This document shows, in pieces, positions 43,220 through 51,882 of a stretch of DNA of 64,000 nucleotides. The notes below the pieces were generated by a model. It made no database searches. It saw only the letters and a list, made by a program, of their open reading frames with translations, and was not told the DNA's origin. A program made the translations under genes and the position numbers. Source of the stretch: an uncultured Allobosea sp. (lineage in GTDB: Bacteria > Pseudomonadota > Alphaproteobacteria > Rhizobiales > Beijerinckiaceae). How positions within the stretch are numbered: position 1 is the stretch's first letter; each line of letters starts with the position of its first letter. The DNA is taken from contig NZ_CAMFKW010000001.1 of assembly GCF_945957345.1 (NCBI RefSeq), positions 62,001 to 126,000 on the forward strand, written 5' to 3'.

Positions 43220-45487
43220 TCAGCCCGCGGCGACGCGGACCGGTATCGACTTGGCGGCGGGCGTGCCGCTGATCCTGTCGTAGTAGTCCAGCGGCAGGAG
43301 CGGGTTGAGCTCGGGATAATAACCCGCGACCGCGCCGCGCGGCATGGGATAGTCGAGGACGGTGAGGCCGTCGACGCGACGTTTGATCCCATCCTCGCTG
43401 ATCGTCTCGAGCGCGATGCGCGCGCCGGAATCCAGACCGCGCTCCTCCCGGTCCTGCGCATTCATGAAAAGGACCATGCGATCATTGTAAACGCCGCGGT
43501 AGCGGTCGTTATAGCTGTAGATCGTCGTGTTGAACTGGTCGTGCGAGCGCACCGTCGCCAGGCGCAGCATGGCGGGGTCCGCAACCACGTCGTTGACCTC
43601 CAGCCCCGGCAGCGGCAGGAAATTCGCCTTGCCGTTCGGGGTATGCCAGACGCGCCGGCGCGGCGCGACGTCGAGGTGGAAGCCTTTCGGCGCCTTGATC
43701 CGCTCCGAAAAGCCCTCGTAGATCTCGGGATAGACCGCGGCGATCTTGTCGCGGATCAGGCCGTAATCGTCGATATAGCTCTGCCAGCGCACCGTGCTGT
43801 CCGGCAGTGCCGCCATCGCCATCCGGCAGACGATCTCCACCTCCGGCAGCAGACCGGGGCTGGCCGGCGACAGAACGCCGCGCGAGGCCGTGACGTTCGA
43901 CATCGAATCCTCGATCGTGACGAACTGCTCGCCGGCCGCCGTGACGATCCGCTCGGAACGCGCGATCACCGGCAGGATCAAAGCGTCGCGGCCATGGACG
44001 AGGTGGCCGCGGTTGAGCTTGATCGTGATCCCGACCGTCAGGTCGAGCTTGCGCATCGCCGCATAGGAGCGCTCGGTATCCGGAATGGCGCGCACGAAAT
44101 TGCCGCCCATTCCGATGAAGACCCTGGCGGTGCCCCGCTCCATCGCCTCGACGGTCTCGATGGTGTGGTGGCCGTGATGGCGCGGCGGCTCGAAGCCGAA
44201 GACGTCGCGCACCCGGTCGAGATAATCCTGCGTCGGCTTCTCGTCGATACCGACCGTGCGATCGCCCTGCACGTTCGAATGGCCGCGGATCGGCGAGATG
44301 CCGGCGCCCGGCTTGCCGAAATTGCCGCGCAGCAGCAGGAGATTGGCGACCTGCTGCAGCAGGCGCGAGCCTTGCTGATGCTGCGTCAGCCCCATGCCGT
44401 AGCAGATCATCGTGGCCTTCGAACGGATATAGATTTCGGCGCAGCGCCGGATCTGCGCTTCATCGAGCCCGGAGACGCGCACGATCTCGGCCCAGTCCTG
44501 CGCCAACGCATCCTCGCGGATGGCCTCGATCCCGACCGTGTGCTCGCGGATGAAATCATGGTCGAGAACCGCCTCGCCCTGCGCCTCGCGCTCGAACATC
44601 ACCTTCATCATGCCCTTGATCAGGGCGAGGTCGCCGCCGATCCGGATATGGACGAATTCGCTGGCGATGGCGGTCGAGCCGAAGGTCGCCATCTGGACGA
44701 CATCCTGCGGCTCGGCGAAGCGGATCAGCGCCCGCTCCGGCATCGGGTTGACCGCGACGATCGGCACGCCGCGTTTCCGCGCCTCGACGAGGTTGGTCAT
44801 CATGCGCGGCGAGTTCGTGCCGGTGTTCTGGCCGATCACGAAGATCGCCTCGGCATGCTCGAAATCCTCGAGCACCACCGTGCCCTTGCCGACGCCGATC
44901 GCCGGTGGCAAGCCGCGGCTGGTCGGCTCGTGGCACATGTTCGAGCAATCCGGAAAATTGTTGGTCCCGAAGGCGCGCACGAAGATCGCATAGAGGAAGG
45001 CGGCCTCGTTCGGCGTGCGGCCCGAGGTGTAGAATTCCGCCTGATGCGGGCTCTCCAGCGCGCGCAGATGCTTGCCGATCAGGGTGAAGGCATCATCCCA
45101 ACTCACCGGCACATATTTGTCGGTGGCGGCATCGTAGCGCATCGGCTCGGTGAGCCGGCCCTGCATTTCGAGCCAGTAGTCGGATTGCGCCATCAGCTCG
45201 GTGACGGTGTGCTGCGCGAAGAACGCGCGCGTGACGCGGCGCTTGGTCGCTTCGAAGGCGAGCGCCTTGGCGCCGTTCTCGCAAAATTCCAGGGTCTTCT
45301 TGCAGTCGGCATCCGGGAAGGCGCAGCTCGGGCACTTGAAGCCGCCTGGCTGGTTCATCGCGAGCAGTGCCCGCGAGCCCTTGGTGATGACGCTCTGCTC
45401 CATCAGCACCTTGGCGGTCGCGGCCGCCGCGCCCCAGCCGCCGGCGGGGTGATGATAGGTCTGGTAGCGTGGCTTGCCGCTGGCCAT
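43220..45487 (-). CDS. FdhF/YdeP family molybdopterin oxidoreductase
   Basis: A 755-residue molybdoenzyme of the FdhF/YdeP group. The N-terminus has 'GGFKCPSCAFPDAD...FCENGAKA', the cluster-like Cys motif typical of YdeP. The molybdopterin-binding body follows ('NMCHEPTSRGLPPAIGVGKG', 'IFVIGQNTGTNSPRM', 'GISPIRGHSNVQGDRTVGI') and a C-terminal MopB-binding domain ('NDRYRGVYNDRMVLFMN'). E. coli YdeP is tied to acid resistance; the true substrate is unknown, and formate is not established. The start ATG 45487 follows GGAGGG. The gene is divergent from the bestrophin gene across the activator-site region and precedes cydAB. Confidence 0.9.
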   Translation of the reverse strand: MASGKPRYQTYHHPAGGWGAAAATAKVLMEQSVITKGSRALLAMNQPGGFKCPSCAFPDADCKKTLEFCENGAKALAFEATKRRVTRAFFAQHTVTELMAQSDYWLEMQGRLTEPMRYDAATDKYVPVSWDDAFTLIGKHLRALESPHQAEFYTSGRTPNEAAFLYAIFVRAFGTNNFPDCSNMCHEPTSRGLPPAIGVGKGTVVLEDFEHAEAIFVIGQNTGTNSPRMMTNLVEARKRGVPIVAVNPMPERALIRFAEPQDVVQMATFGSTAIASEFVHIRIGGDLALIKGMMKVMFEREAQGEAVLDHDFIREHTVGIEAIREDALAQDWAEIVRVSGLDEAQIRRCAEIYIRSKATMICYGMGLTQHQQGSRLLQQVANLLLLRGNFGKPGAGISPIRGHSNVQGDRTVGIDEKPTQDYLDRVRDVFGFEPPRHHGHHTIETVEAMERGTARVFIGMGGNFVRAIPDTERSYAAMRKLDLTVGITIKLNRGHLVHGRDALILPVIARSERIVTAAGEQFVTIEDSMSNVTASRGVLSPASPGLLPEVEIVCRMAMAALPDSTVRWQSYIDDYGLIRDKIAAVYPEIYEGFSERIKAPKGFHLDVAPRRRVWHTPNGKANFLPLPGLEVNDVVADPAMLRLATVRSHDQFNTTIYSYNDRYRGVYNDRMVLFMNAQDREERGLDSGARIALETISEDGIKRRVDGLTVLDYPMPRGAVAGYYPELNPLLPLDYYDRISGTPAAKSIPVRVAAG

Positions 45488-45549
45488 GGCTTGAGGCCCT
45501 CCAAGATGGCGAGCCCAAAGTTAAACACTCTATCTCATTGAAATCTATA

Positions 45550-45583
45550 GACAATTTGTCCCGATATTTTGGACATTTTGTCC
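45550..45583. promoter_or_regulatory. Tandem upstream activator sites between ydeP-like and bestrophin genes
   Basis: GACAATTTGTC (45550-45560) and TGGACATTTTGTCCA (45570-45584) have centres at 45555 and 45577, 22 bp apart. The nearer one is 61 bp upstream of the -24 element of the bestrophin promoter. The sites could also influence the divergent molybdoenzyme gene, but no -24/-12 element is seen in that direction. Confidence 0.8.
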
Positions 45584-45636
45584 ATCCGCAGATACCGCCT
45601 GACCACTAAGTGCTTGAGTTGACAGAGGCACGTCTC

Positions 45637-45652
45637 TGGCACGCTCGGTGCT
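45637..45652 (+). promoter_or_regulatory. Sigma-54 promoter of the bestrophin gene
   Basis: TGGCACGCTCGGTGCT has a perfect -24 half (TGGCAC), 10 bases between GG and GC, and one change in the -12 half (GTGC for TTGC). Transcription is predicted near 45663, about 37 bp before ATG 45700. Confidence 0.75.
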
Positions 45653-45699
45653 ATAGTCGTCCGGGCACCGGCGTGTGTCCGGTGGAGGCGAAGCGCTCG

Positions 45700-46596
45700 A
45701 TGATCTTGCGATCGAAGCCCGACTTCAGGGACATCCTGTTCGCGGTCAACGGCTCGATCCTGCCCCGGATTCTGCCGCAGCTTGCCGGGATCGCAGTGGT
45801 CACCGCCGTCGCCGTTTTCGCAGCGGACGAGCATCCCGGCATCTTCGCCAAGATCAGCGCCATCCCGTTCACGCTGATCGGCATCGCGCTTTCCGTCTTC
45901 ATGAGCTTCCGCAACAGCACCTGCTATGCGCGCTGGTGGGACGGGCGCAAATTCTGGGGCGAGCTCATCATCGCCTGCCGCTCGCTGGCCCGTCAGGCGT
46001 CCGGGCTCAATGCGAGCCACCAGCGCTTCCTGCTGCACGGCCTCTGTGGCTTCACCGCCGGCCTGGCGGCGCGACTGCGTGGCAGCGACGAGCTCGCTGA
46101 GATCGGCAAATGGTTCGATCCGGCTGCGCTCGCCGAAAGTCCGAATCCGACCAACACCGTCCTGCACGAACTCGGGACCTATTGCATCACGCTCATGCAC
46201 AATGGCGAGCTCGGCGCGATCCATTATTCGGTCATCGAGGGACAATTGACGGCCCTGTCGGATGTTCAGGGCAGTTGCGAACGCATCGCCCACACGCCCG
46301 TCCCCTTCGCCTATTCGCTTTTGCTCCACCGCACGGCACTGGTCTTCTGTACGACCCTGCCCTTTGCGCTGGCCGGCTCGCTCGCCTGGTGGACGCTGCT
46401 GCCCGTGCTGCTCGTGGCCTATACCTTCTTCGGGCTCGATGCCCTCGGGCACCAGCTCGAAGACCCCTTCGGATCGCAGCCGAACGCATTGCCGCTGAAC
46501 GCCCTGCAGCGCATTGTCGAGCGGGAGATGCTGTCGGCGCTCGGCAGCAAGGACCTTCCCGAGCCGATCCAGCCCAAGGACAACATGCTGACCTGA
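45700..46596 (+). CDS. Bestrophin family channel-like membrane protein
   Basis: A 298-residue protein of the bacterial bestrophin (UPF0187) family. It has 'KISAIPFTLIGIALSVFMSFRNSTCYARWWDGRKFWG' (about 48-84), with the signature F-R-x-x-x-x-Y-x-R-W-W-x-G-R, and the late 'DALGHQLEDPFG' motif. Homologues form pentameric ion channels. ATG 45700 is preceded by GGTGGAGG 12 bp away; in-frame GTG codons at 45673 and 45682 are alternatives. It is read from the sigma-54 promoter with paired activator sites and continues into the 46634 gene. Confidence 0.9.
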   Translation: MILRSKPDFRDILFAVNGSILPRILPQLAGIAVVTAVAVFAADEHPGIFAKISAIPFTLIGIALSVFMSFRNSTCYARWWDGRKFWGELIIACRSLARQASGLNASHQRFLLHGLCGFTAGLAARLRGSDELAEIGKWFDPAALAESPNPTNTVLHELGTYCITLMHNGELGAIHYSVIEGQLTALSDVQGSCERIAHTPVPFAYSLLLHRTALVFCTTLPFALAGSLAWWTLLPVLLVAYTFFGLDALGHQLEDPFGSQPNALPLNALQRIVEREMLSALGSKDLPEPIQPKDNMLT

Positions 46597-46633
46597 CCAC
46601 CCGCCACCGACCTGTACCGAGGAGGAAAACGCC

Positions 46634-47161
46634 ATGGCCCTGACGCGCAAGGAAGAAGAACGCGCGCTGAATGCCGACGAGCGCGAGATCGTCGCGCAGA
46701 CCCGGCACCCAGCCGTGCAGAACCTGCCCGACGATGCCCTGAACACGCTCTTGAAACGCCTGCGGGATCAGCGCGACAAGGCTTCGAGCCACGCCAACCG
46801 ACAGCGGCGCGAAATGCGCGGCAAAGCGGCCCCGAAAGGTGCGGAGCCCAGCACCGGAAGCGCCGGGTCCAGCCTGAAGACGATGGTGCTGGCGGCGGCC
46901 CTGAAGCGGCTGAATGCCGAAATCCAGCGCCGCGCCGAAATGGCGAAGAACCACACTCTGATCGAAAATGCCCAACGTGCGCTCGAACTGAAGATGCACG
47001 CACAACACAACAACATCCCGTTCAACACCCGGCACGCCAATCAGGGCATGCACGATATCCCGGACAAGGAGGTGAATTCGCTGATCCGTCCGGCCGAGCG
47101 GGGGCGCCTGCGCAAGGCTTCCCACGTAGCTCAGGCGAAACGTGACGCCTCAGGCCATTGA
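46634..47161 (+). CDS. Conserved-looking hypothetical basic protein
   Basis: A 175-residue, highly charged, helical protein rich in Lys/Arg/Asn/Gln ('LKRLRDQRDKASSHANRQRREMRGK', and 'RRAEMAKNHTLIENAQRALELKMHAQHNN'). It has no membrane segment or signal. A strong AGGAGG ribosome-binding site precedes ATG 46634, 37 bp after the bestrophin gene, so it likely belongs to that sigma-54 transcript. The composition resembles small nucleic-acid-associated or plant-stress-like proteins, but I do not recognise a family. Confidence 0.65.
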   Translation: MALTRKEEERALNADEREIVAQTRHPAVQNLPDDALNTLLKRLRDQRDKASSHANRQRREMRGKAAPKGAEPSTGSAGSSLKTMVLAAALKRLNAEIQRRAEMAKNHTLIENAQRALELKMHAQHNNIPFNTRHANQGMHDIPDKEVNSLIRPAERGRLRKASHVAQAKRDASGH

Positions 47162-47384
47162 GATCGTCGACAGGGCCCTGCTACCCGAAGGAGTGGCCGG
47201 CAAGGTTTAGAGCGATCGCCCCGGATTTATGCGTAGGCAGCGCATTGTGCCCGCAGACGGGTTGGCTCAATGTCCCCGGGCTGCCTGCCGGCAGCGCGTA
47301 TCGTCAGGACAATGCGCGCGCTCGATCACCCTCGCTTCACGGCTGCGGTGCGATGATGTCGCGACCCCTATCGACCGGATCAAG

Positions 47385-48686
47385 ATGACCACTGCTGCCA
47401 GGACGCCCACCGCCGACACGATGATCGCCACGGCCGTCGCGGCCCAGCGCAATTGGGTGGAGGCGCTTTTCGATCGCCTGGCGGCCGGCAGCCGCGACAC
47501 GCCCGGCATCACCCGCGACACCTATGGCGCGGGCGAGGATTTCGGCCATCGCTTGCTGGAGGAGCACGGCAAGGCGTACGGGCTCGCCGTCTCGCATGAT
47601 TTTGCCGCCAATACCTATGTCACCCTCTCGGGTCGCGACGCCGACGCCCCGCGCATCCTGATGGGCTCGCATCTCGACAGCGTGCCGCATGGCGGCAATT
47701 TCGACGGTGCGGCCGGTGTCGTCGCCGGGCTCGTGGTCATCGAGACCTTGCGCGCGCTCGGCATCACGCCACGCTGCGACGTCACCGCGATGGGCGTGCG
47801 GGCTGAGGAGAGCGTCTGGTTCCAGGTCTCCTATATCGGCAGCCGCTCGGCGCTCGGCACCTTGCCGGACGGCGCCTTGGAGGCGAAGCGCATCGATGAC
47901 GGCCGCGCCCTCGCCGCCAGCATCGACGCCAGCGGCGGCGATTCCAGCGCGATCCGCCGGCGCGAGCGGCATCTCGATCCGGCCGCGATCCGTGCCTTCC
48001 TCGAAGTCCATATCGAGCAGGCCCCGAGCCTGGTCGAATCCGGCCTGCCGGTCGCGATCTGCACCGGAGTGCCCGGCAATTTCCGCTATCCCGATGCGCG
48101 TATCGTCGGACGTCACGACCATGTCGGCACGCCTCGCCGTTTTCGCCGCGATGCTGCCATGGCTGGCGCTGAATTCGCGGTGATGCTGGACCGGCTCTGG
48201 CAGGAAGAGGAGGAAGCGGGCTTCCCGATGGCGGTGACGCTTGGGCGCTTTCATACCGATCCTGCCGTCCATGGCCTGACCACCGTGCCGGGCAGCTTTG
48301 CGTTCAGCCTCGACGTGCGCGCGTATGACCCTGCCGTTCTGGAACGAGTCGAAGCCAAGATGCTGGCCGGCATTAGCGAGATCGAGGCGCGCCGGCGCGT
48401 CGGCTTCGAACTCGGCACGCGCGCCAGCGCCGCCGTCGGCCCGGTCGATCCCGGCATCGTCGCCGGGCTTGAAGCGTCGGCGGATCGGCAGGGCATCGCG
48501 ACCATGTCGCTCGGCAGCCCGGCTTCCCACGACTCCGCCGCCTTCGCTGCGGCCGGCGTGCCCATCGCGATGCTGTTCGTGCGCAACGAGCATGGCAGCC
48601 ACAACCCGCTGGAGGCGATGGAGATCGACGATTTCCTGGCAGCCTGCACGATCCTGGCGGATTGGGTCGCGCGAGAGGTCGCCTGA
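47385..48686 (+). CDS. M20 family N-carbamoyl-L-amino-acid hydrolase / Zn-dependent hydrolase
   Basis: A 433-residue metallo-hydrolase of the AllC/HyuC group. Metal-site motifs are 'GSHLDSVPHGGNFDGAAGV', 'GVRAEES', 'HIEQAPSLVESGLPVAICTG', and near the end 'MLFVRNEHGSHNPLEAM'. The dimerisation-domain motif that usually reads G-x-x-x-H-A-G-T-x-P is 'GRHDHVGTPRRFRRDA' here. The start at 47385 is the last ATG before the conserved region; the frame runs further upstream without support. With the racemase and hydantoinase genes that follow, it should remove the N-carbamoyl group to give a free L-amino acid. Confidence 0.9.
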   Translation: MTTAARTPTADTMIATAVAAQRNWVEALFDRLAAGSRDTPGITRDTYGAGEDFGHRLLEEHGKAYGLAVSHDFAANTYVTLSGRDADAPRILMGSHLDSVPHGGNFDGAAGVVAGLVVIETLRALGITPRCDVTAMGVRAEESVWFQVSYIGSRSALGTLPDGALEAKRIDDGRALAASIDASGGDSSAIRRRERHLDPAAIRAFLEVHIEQAPSLVESGLPVAICTGVPGNFRYPDARIVGRHDHVGTPRRFRRDAAMAGAEFAVMLDRLWQEEEEAGFPMAVTLGRFHTDPAVHGLTTVPGSFAFSLDVRAYDPAVLERVEAKMLAGISEIEARRRVGFELGTRASAAVGPVDPGIVAGLEASADRQGIATMSLGSPASHDSAAFAAAGVPIAMLFVRNEHGSHNPLEAMEIDDFLAACTILADWVAREVA

Positions 48687-48740
48687 ATCAGCCGGCAATG
48701 CCATGCTGAACCCTGGACCTGCCACTTCGGACCTTTCGCG

Positions 48741-49400
48741 ATGAGCCGCCGCCCCCGCATTCTCGTTATCAACCCCAACTCCAACGAGATGGTCACGGAA
48801 GGGCTGCGGCAGGCACTGGCTCCGCTCGCCTTTGCCGAAGGGCCGGAAATCCTCTGCGAGAGCTTGCGCGACGGACCGATCGGCATCGAGACGCAGGAGC
48901 ATGTCGAGAGCGTCACCCTGCCCTTGCGCCGCCGGATCGAGGCCGCCAGCGACGTCGATGCCTTCGTCATCGCCTGCTATTCCGATCCCGGCCTGCATAT
49001 CGCGCGCGAAGGCACGGCGAGCCCGGTCTTCGGCATCGCCGAATGCGGCGTGCTCACGGCGCTCACGCGGGCGGACCGCTTCGGCGTGATCGCGATCAAA
49101 TCACGTTCGATCCCGCGCCATATCCGGTATCTGCGCCAGATGGGGCTGATGGACAGGCTTGCCGGCGAGCGGCCGCTCGAAATGTCGGTGGCGGAGAGCG
49201 CATCCGGCGAAGGCACGCTGCAGCGCATGATCGCGATCGGCCGCGAGCTCCGCGACGAAGACGGTGCCGGCGCCATCGTGATGGGCTGCGCCGGCATGGC
49301 GCGCCATCGCCGGCCTCTGGAGGATGCGCTGGGCGTGCCCGTGATCGATCCGACGCAAGCTGCGGTCGCCATGGCGATCGGCACGCTGATGGTACGCTGA
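48741..49400 (+). CDS. Hydantoin racemase / Asp-Glu racemase family
   Basis: A 219-residue two-lobed racemase. The start 'RILVINPNSNEMVTEGL' is the hallmark of hydantoin racemases, with catalytic Cys in 'VIACYSDPGLHIARE' and 'IVMGCAGMARHR'. It interconverts D- and L-5-substituted hydantoins so that a stereoselective pathway can consume both. It lies 54 bp after the hydrolase and 15 bp before the hydantoinase, in one operon. Confidence 0.9.
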   Translation: MSRRPRILVINPNSNEMVTEGLRQALAPLAFAEGPEILCESLRDGPIGIETQEHVESVTLPLRRRIEAASDVDAFVIACYSDPGLHIAREGTASPVFGIAECGVLTALTRADRFGVIAIKSRSIPRHIRYLRQMGLMDRLAGERPLEMSVAESASGEGTLQRMIAIGRELRDEDGAGAIVMGCAGMARHRRPLEDALGVPVIDPTQAAVAMAIGTLMVR

Positions 49401-49415
49401 AAGGGACGAGGGCAG

Positions 49416-50897
49416 ATGACGTCGAACTACGATCTGGTCATTCGCGGCGGCACAGTCGGCTCCGCGACCGGCAGCTTCCGTGCCGATGTCGCGGTCAAGG
49501 ATGGCAAGGTCGCCGCTCTGGGCCTCGGCCTCGGTGCGGGCGCCCGCGAGATCGACGCGACGGGCAAGCTCGTCCTGCCCGGCGGCATCGACACCCACGC
49601 CCATGTCGAGCAGGTCTCGGCTGGCGGTTTGCTCAATGCCGACACCTTCGAGAGCGCTACGACCTCGGCCGCTTTCGGCGGCAACACCACGCTGATCTCC
49701 TTTGCCGCCCAGCATCGCGGCCTCGATCTCCGGAAGGTCGTCGACAACTATGCGGCCTTGGCCCGGCGCGGCGCGCTGATCGATTATGCCTTCCACCTCA
49801 TCGTCGCCAATCCCGATGCCAAGACGGTCCAGCAGGACCTGCCGGCTCTGATCCGCGAGGGCCATGCCTCGATCAAGGTCTTCATGACCTATGACCTGAT
49901 CAAGGTCGATGACGAGCCATTGCTCGAGCTGCTGCTGACGGCCCGCCAGAACCGGGCGCTGGTCTGCGTCCATGCCGAGAACCACGGCATGATCTCCTGG
50001 ATGGGCAAGAAGCTCGTCGAGAAGGGCTATGTCGCACCGAAATTCCACGCGATCAGCCATCCGCGCGGCTCGGAGGCCGAGGCCTTCAACCGCTTGATCA
50101 CCGCAGCCGAACTGCTCGATCAGCCGATCATGATCTTCCATGTCTCGACTGCCCAGGGCGCCCAGGTGATCCGCGACGCACGCGGACGCGGCCTCAAGGT
50201 CTTCTCCGAGACCTGCCCGCAATATCTCTTCCTGACCCGGCACGATCTCGACAAGCCCGGCCTGGAAGGCGCCAAGTGGATGTGCTCGCCGCCGCCGCGT
50301 GAGCAGGCAGACCAGGATGCGCTCTGGCAGGCGCTGGCGCTCGGGGACATCCAGACGGTCTCCTCGGACCATGCTCCCTACCGCTTCGACGAGACCGGCA
50401 AGCTCTCGGCCGGCCCGAGCCCGAATTTCAAGCAGATCGCCAATGGCCTGCCGGGGCTGGAGACGCGACTGCCCCTGCTCTTCGACGCGCTGGTCTCGAA
50501 AGGGCGCCCGGAATTCGCCGGGCGCGGGCTCGAAGCCTTCGTCAACCTGACGGCGACGGCGCCGGCCGAGATCTACAACCTCCCTGGCAAGGGGGCGCTG
50601 CTACCCGGCTATGACGCGGACATCGCGATCTGGGATCCCGGCAAGCAGGTGGAGATCACCGACGCGGCGATGCATGACTTAACCGGCTTCACGCCCTTCT
50701 CGGGGCGCCGCGTCACCGGCTGGCCGGAGCGGGTTATCGTCAGGGGCGAAGATGTCGTGGCGGGCGGCTCATGTACGGCGGTACCGGGCTCGGGCCGCTG
50801 GCTCGGCCGCAAGGGCGGGCCGGCGGCAACACCGACCGGCAGGCTCGTTGCCGATATCGATCCCGAGCACAATTTCGGGGCGCGCCTGCTCGATTGA
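49416..50897 (+). CDS. Dihydropyrimidinase / hydantoinase
   Basis: A 493-residue cyclic amidohydrolase. Binuclear metal ligands are all present: H61-x-H63 ('GIDTHAHVEQ'), carboxylated K154 ('SIKVFMTYD'), H186 ('VCVHAEN'), H242 ('MIFHVSTAQG') and D318 ('SSDHAPY'). It opens 5-substituted hydantoins or dihydropyrimidines to N-carbamoyl amino acids. Together with the hydrolase and racemase it completes the conversion of racemic hydantoin to L-amino acid. No transporter gene is adjacent. Confidence 0.93.
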   Translation: MTSNYDLVIRGGTVGSATGSFRADVAVKDGKVAALGLGLGAGAREIDATGKLVLPGGIDTHAHVEQVSAGGLLNADTFESATTSAAFGGNTTLISFAAQHRGLDLRKVVDNYAALARRGALIDYAFHLIVANPDAKTVQQDLPALIREGHASIKVFMTYDLIKVDDEPLLELLLTARQNRALVCVHAENHGMISWMGKKLVEKGYVAPKFHAISHPRGSEAEAFNRLITAAELLDQPIMIFHVSTAQGAQVIRDARGRGLKVFSETCPQYLFLTRHDLDKPGLEGAKWMCSPPPREQADQDALWQALALGDIQTVSSDHAPYRFDETGKLSAGPSPNFKQIANGLPGLETRLPLLFDALVSKGRPEFAGRGLEAFVNLTATAPAEIYNLPGKGALLPGYDADIAIWDPGKQVEITDAAMHDLTGFTPFSGRRVTGWPERVIVRGEDVVAGGSCTAVPGSGRWLGRKGGPAATPTGRLVADIDPEHNFGARLLD

Positions 50898-51882
50898 TGC
50901 GTTTCTGACGCCTGTCGATCATCCACCGCGTGACGCTCACCGTGCAAGATCGGGGGAAACCGGCATCGGAAAGCCGAAGACATCCTGCATCGGCTCAGGC
51001 TCGCGTCCGCAAATGAGCTCAAGCAGACCGGCGCAGGCTGTCCACCATCAGCTTGACGCCCAGGGCTCCAGCCACAGCGCCAGCCGTTCGGTCGATCCAG
51101 ACCTTGGAGCGGAGATAGACCGCCCGCGGCGTTGGGACGAGAACCCGACAGCGACGACCGTGTACCAGCCGAACTCGATCAGGAAGAGCATCGGCGGCAG
51201 AACAAACAACATCCAGGATGGTGGGGGCCGGCAGCAGCGCGGCGAGCATCGACGCATAGAAGATCGCCGTCTTGGCATTGGAGAGCTGGACGAAGAGCGC
51301 TCTCAACAACGAGGTCCATAGCGTGCTCTGGCGCTCGCTGACGGTATCGGCAACCTCGAGCGGTTCGGGAGCAGCGCGCCAGATGTTGATGCCGAGCCGA
51401 CGAGCTCTGCGGGCACGACACAGAGCGCCGTGCAGATGAATAGTTTGATCAATACTGGCCTGTGCGTCGTGGGCAAACCGGCTACGAGCTTCTCGTCCAT
51501 TCCCCGCTCCCCTTGCTTTTGCGGTCGAGCGCAGACGACGGGTCTTCGCTTCGATCAACGACGATTGGCGCCGGGGAAAGGGGCCGTGACGCCATCCGGC
51601 AAGATTCTCCGGCTCGACCACTTCCTTCGTCGGCAGACATCGATCGATTGGGACCAGCCGCAGACGCGCTGGATCAAGGAAGGGCTTCGCGAGGAGTACG
51701 CCCCCAATCCGATCTCTGGCGCCAGCGTCCTCGCTCAGAACCGGATCAATTTCCGACTGTTCGAGGCCTGGGCGAACGCGTGAAACGGGGGAGCCAACCG
51801 GGGATGCCACGCGTCAGGATCATCGAGGGGAACGCGATGCCAACCGCCACGTCGCCATAGACGTTGGCCGCTTCCTTCGGGA
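50898..51882. other. ~1 kb gap without an intact gene
   Basis: 50898-51018 is short noncoding sequence after the hydantoinase. 51019-51435 holds a decayed LysE-family exporter on the minus strand (listed separately). 51436-51882 has open frames on both strands but none with recognisable domain patterns or a good ribosome-binding site. The region looks like a decayed segment. Confidence 0.6.
51019..51435 (-). pseudogene. Decayed LysE/RhtB family exporter, C-terminal part with frameshifts
   Basis: On the minus strand, 'LGINIWRAAPEPLEVADTVS' and 'LWTSLLRALFVQLSNAKTAIFYASMLAALLPAP' match the middle of LysE-type amino-acid exporters. The match then jumps frame to 'MLFLIEFGWYTVVAVGFSS' and back to 'RAVYLRSKVWIDRTAGAVAGALGVKLMVDSL' before a stop. 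Two frame changes and absence of the N-terminal ~75 residues indicate a pseudogene. The intact family is ~205 residues. Confidence 0.78.

Noticed and set aside
45488..45549. A sigma-54 promoter directed at the YdeP-type gene
   Set aside because: The only GG-N10-GC on that strand overlaps the ribosome-binding site and has neither consensus half.
45550..45583. FNR/Crp-type boxes in the region ahead of the bd oxidase block
   Set aside because: The palindromes are GACA-N3-TGTC, not TTGAT-N4-ATCAA or TGTGA-N6-TCACA, and they match the other two regulon sites.
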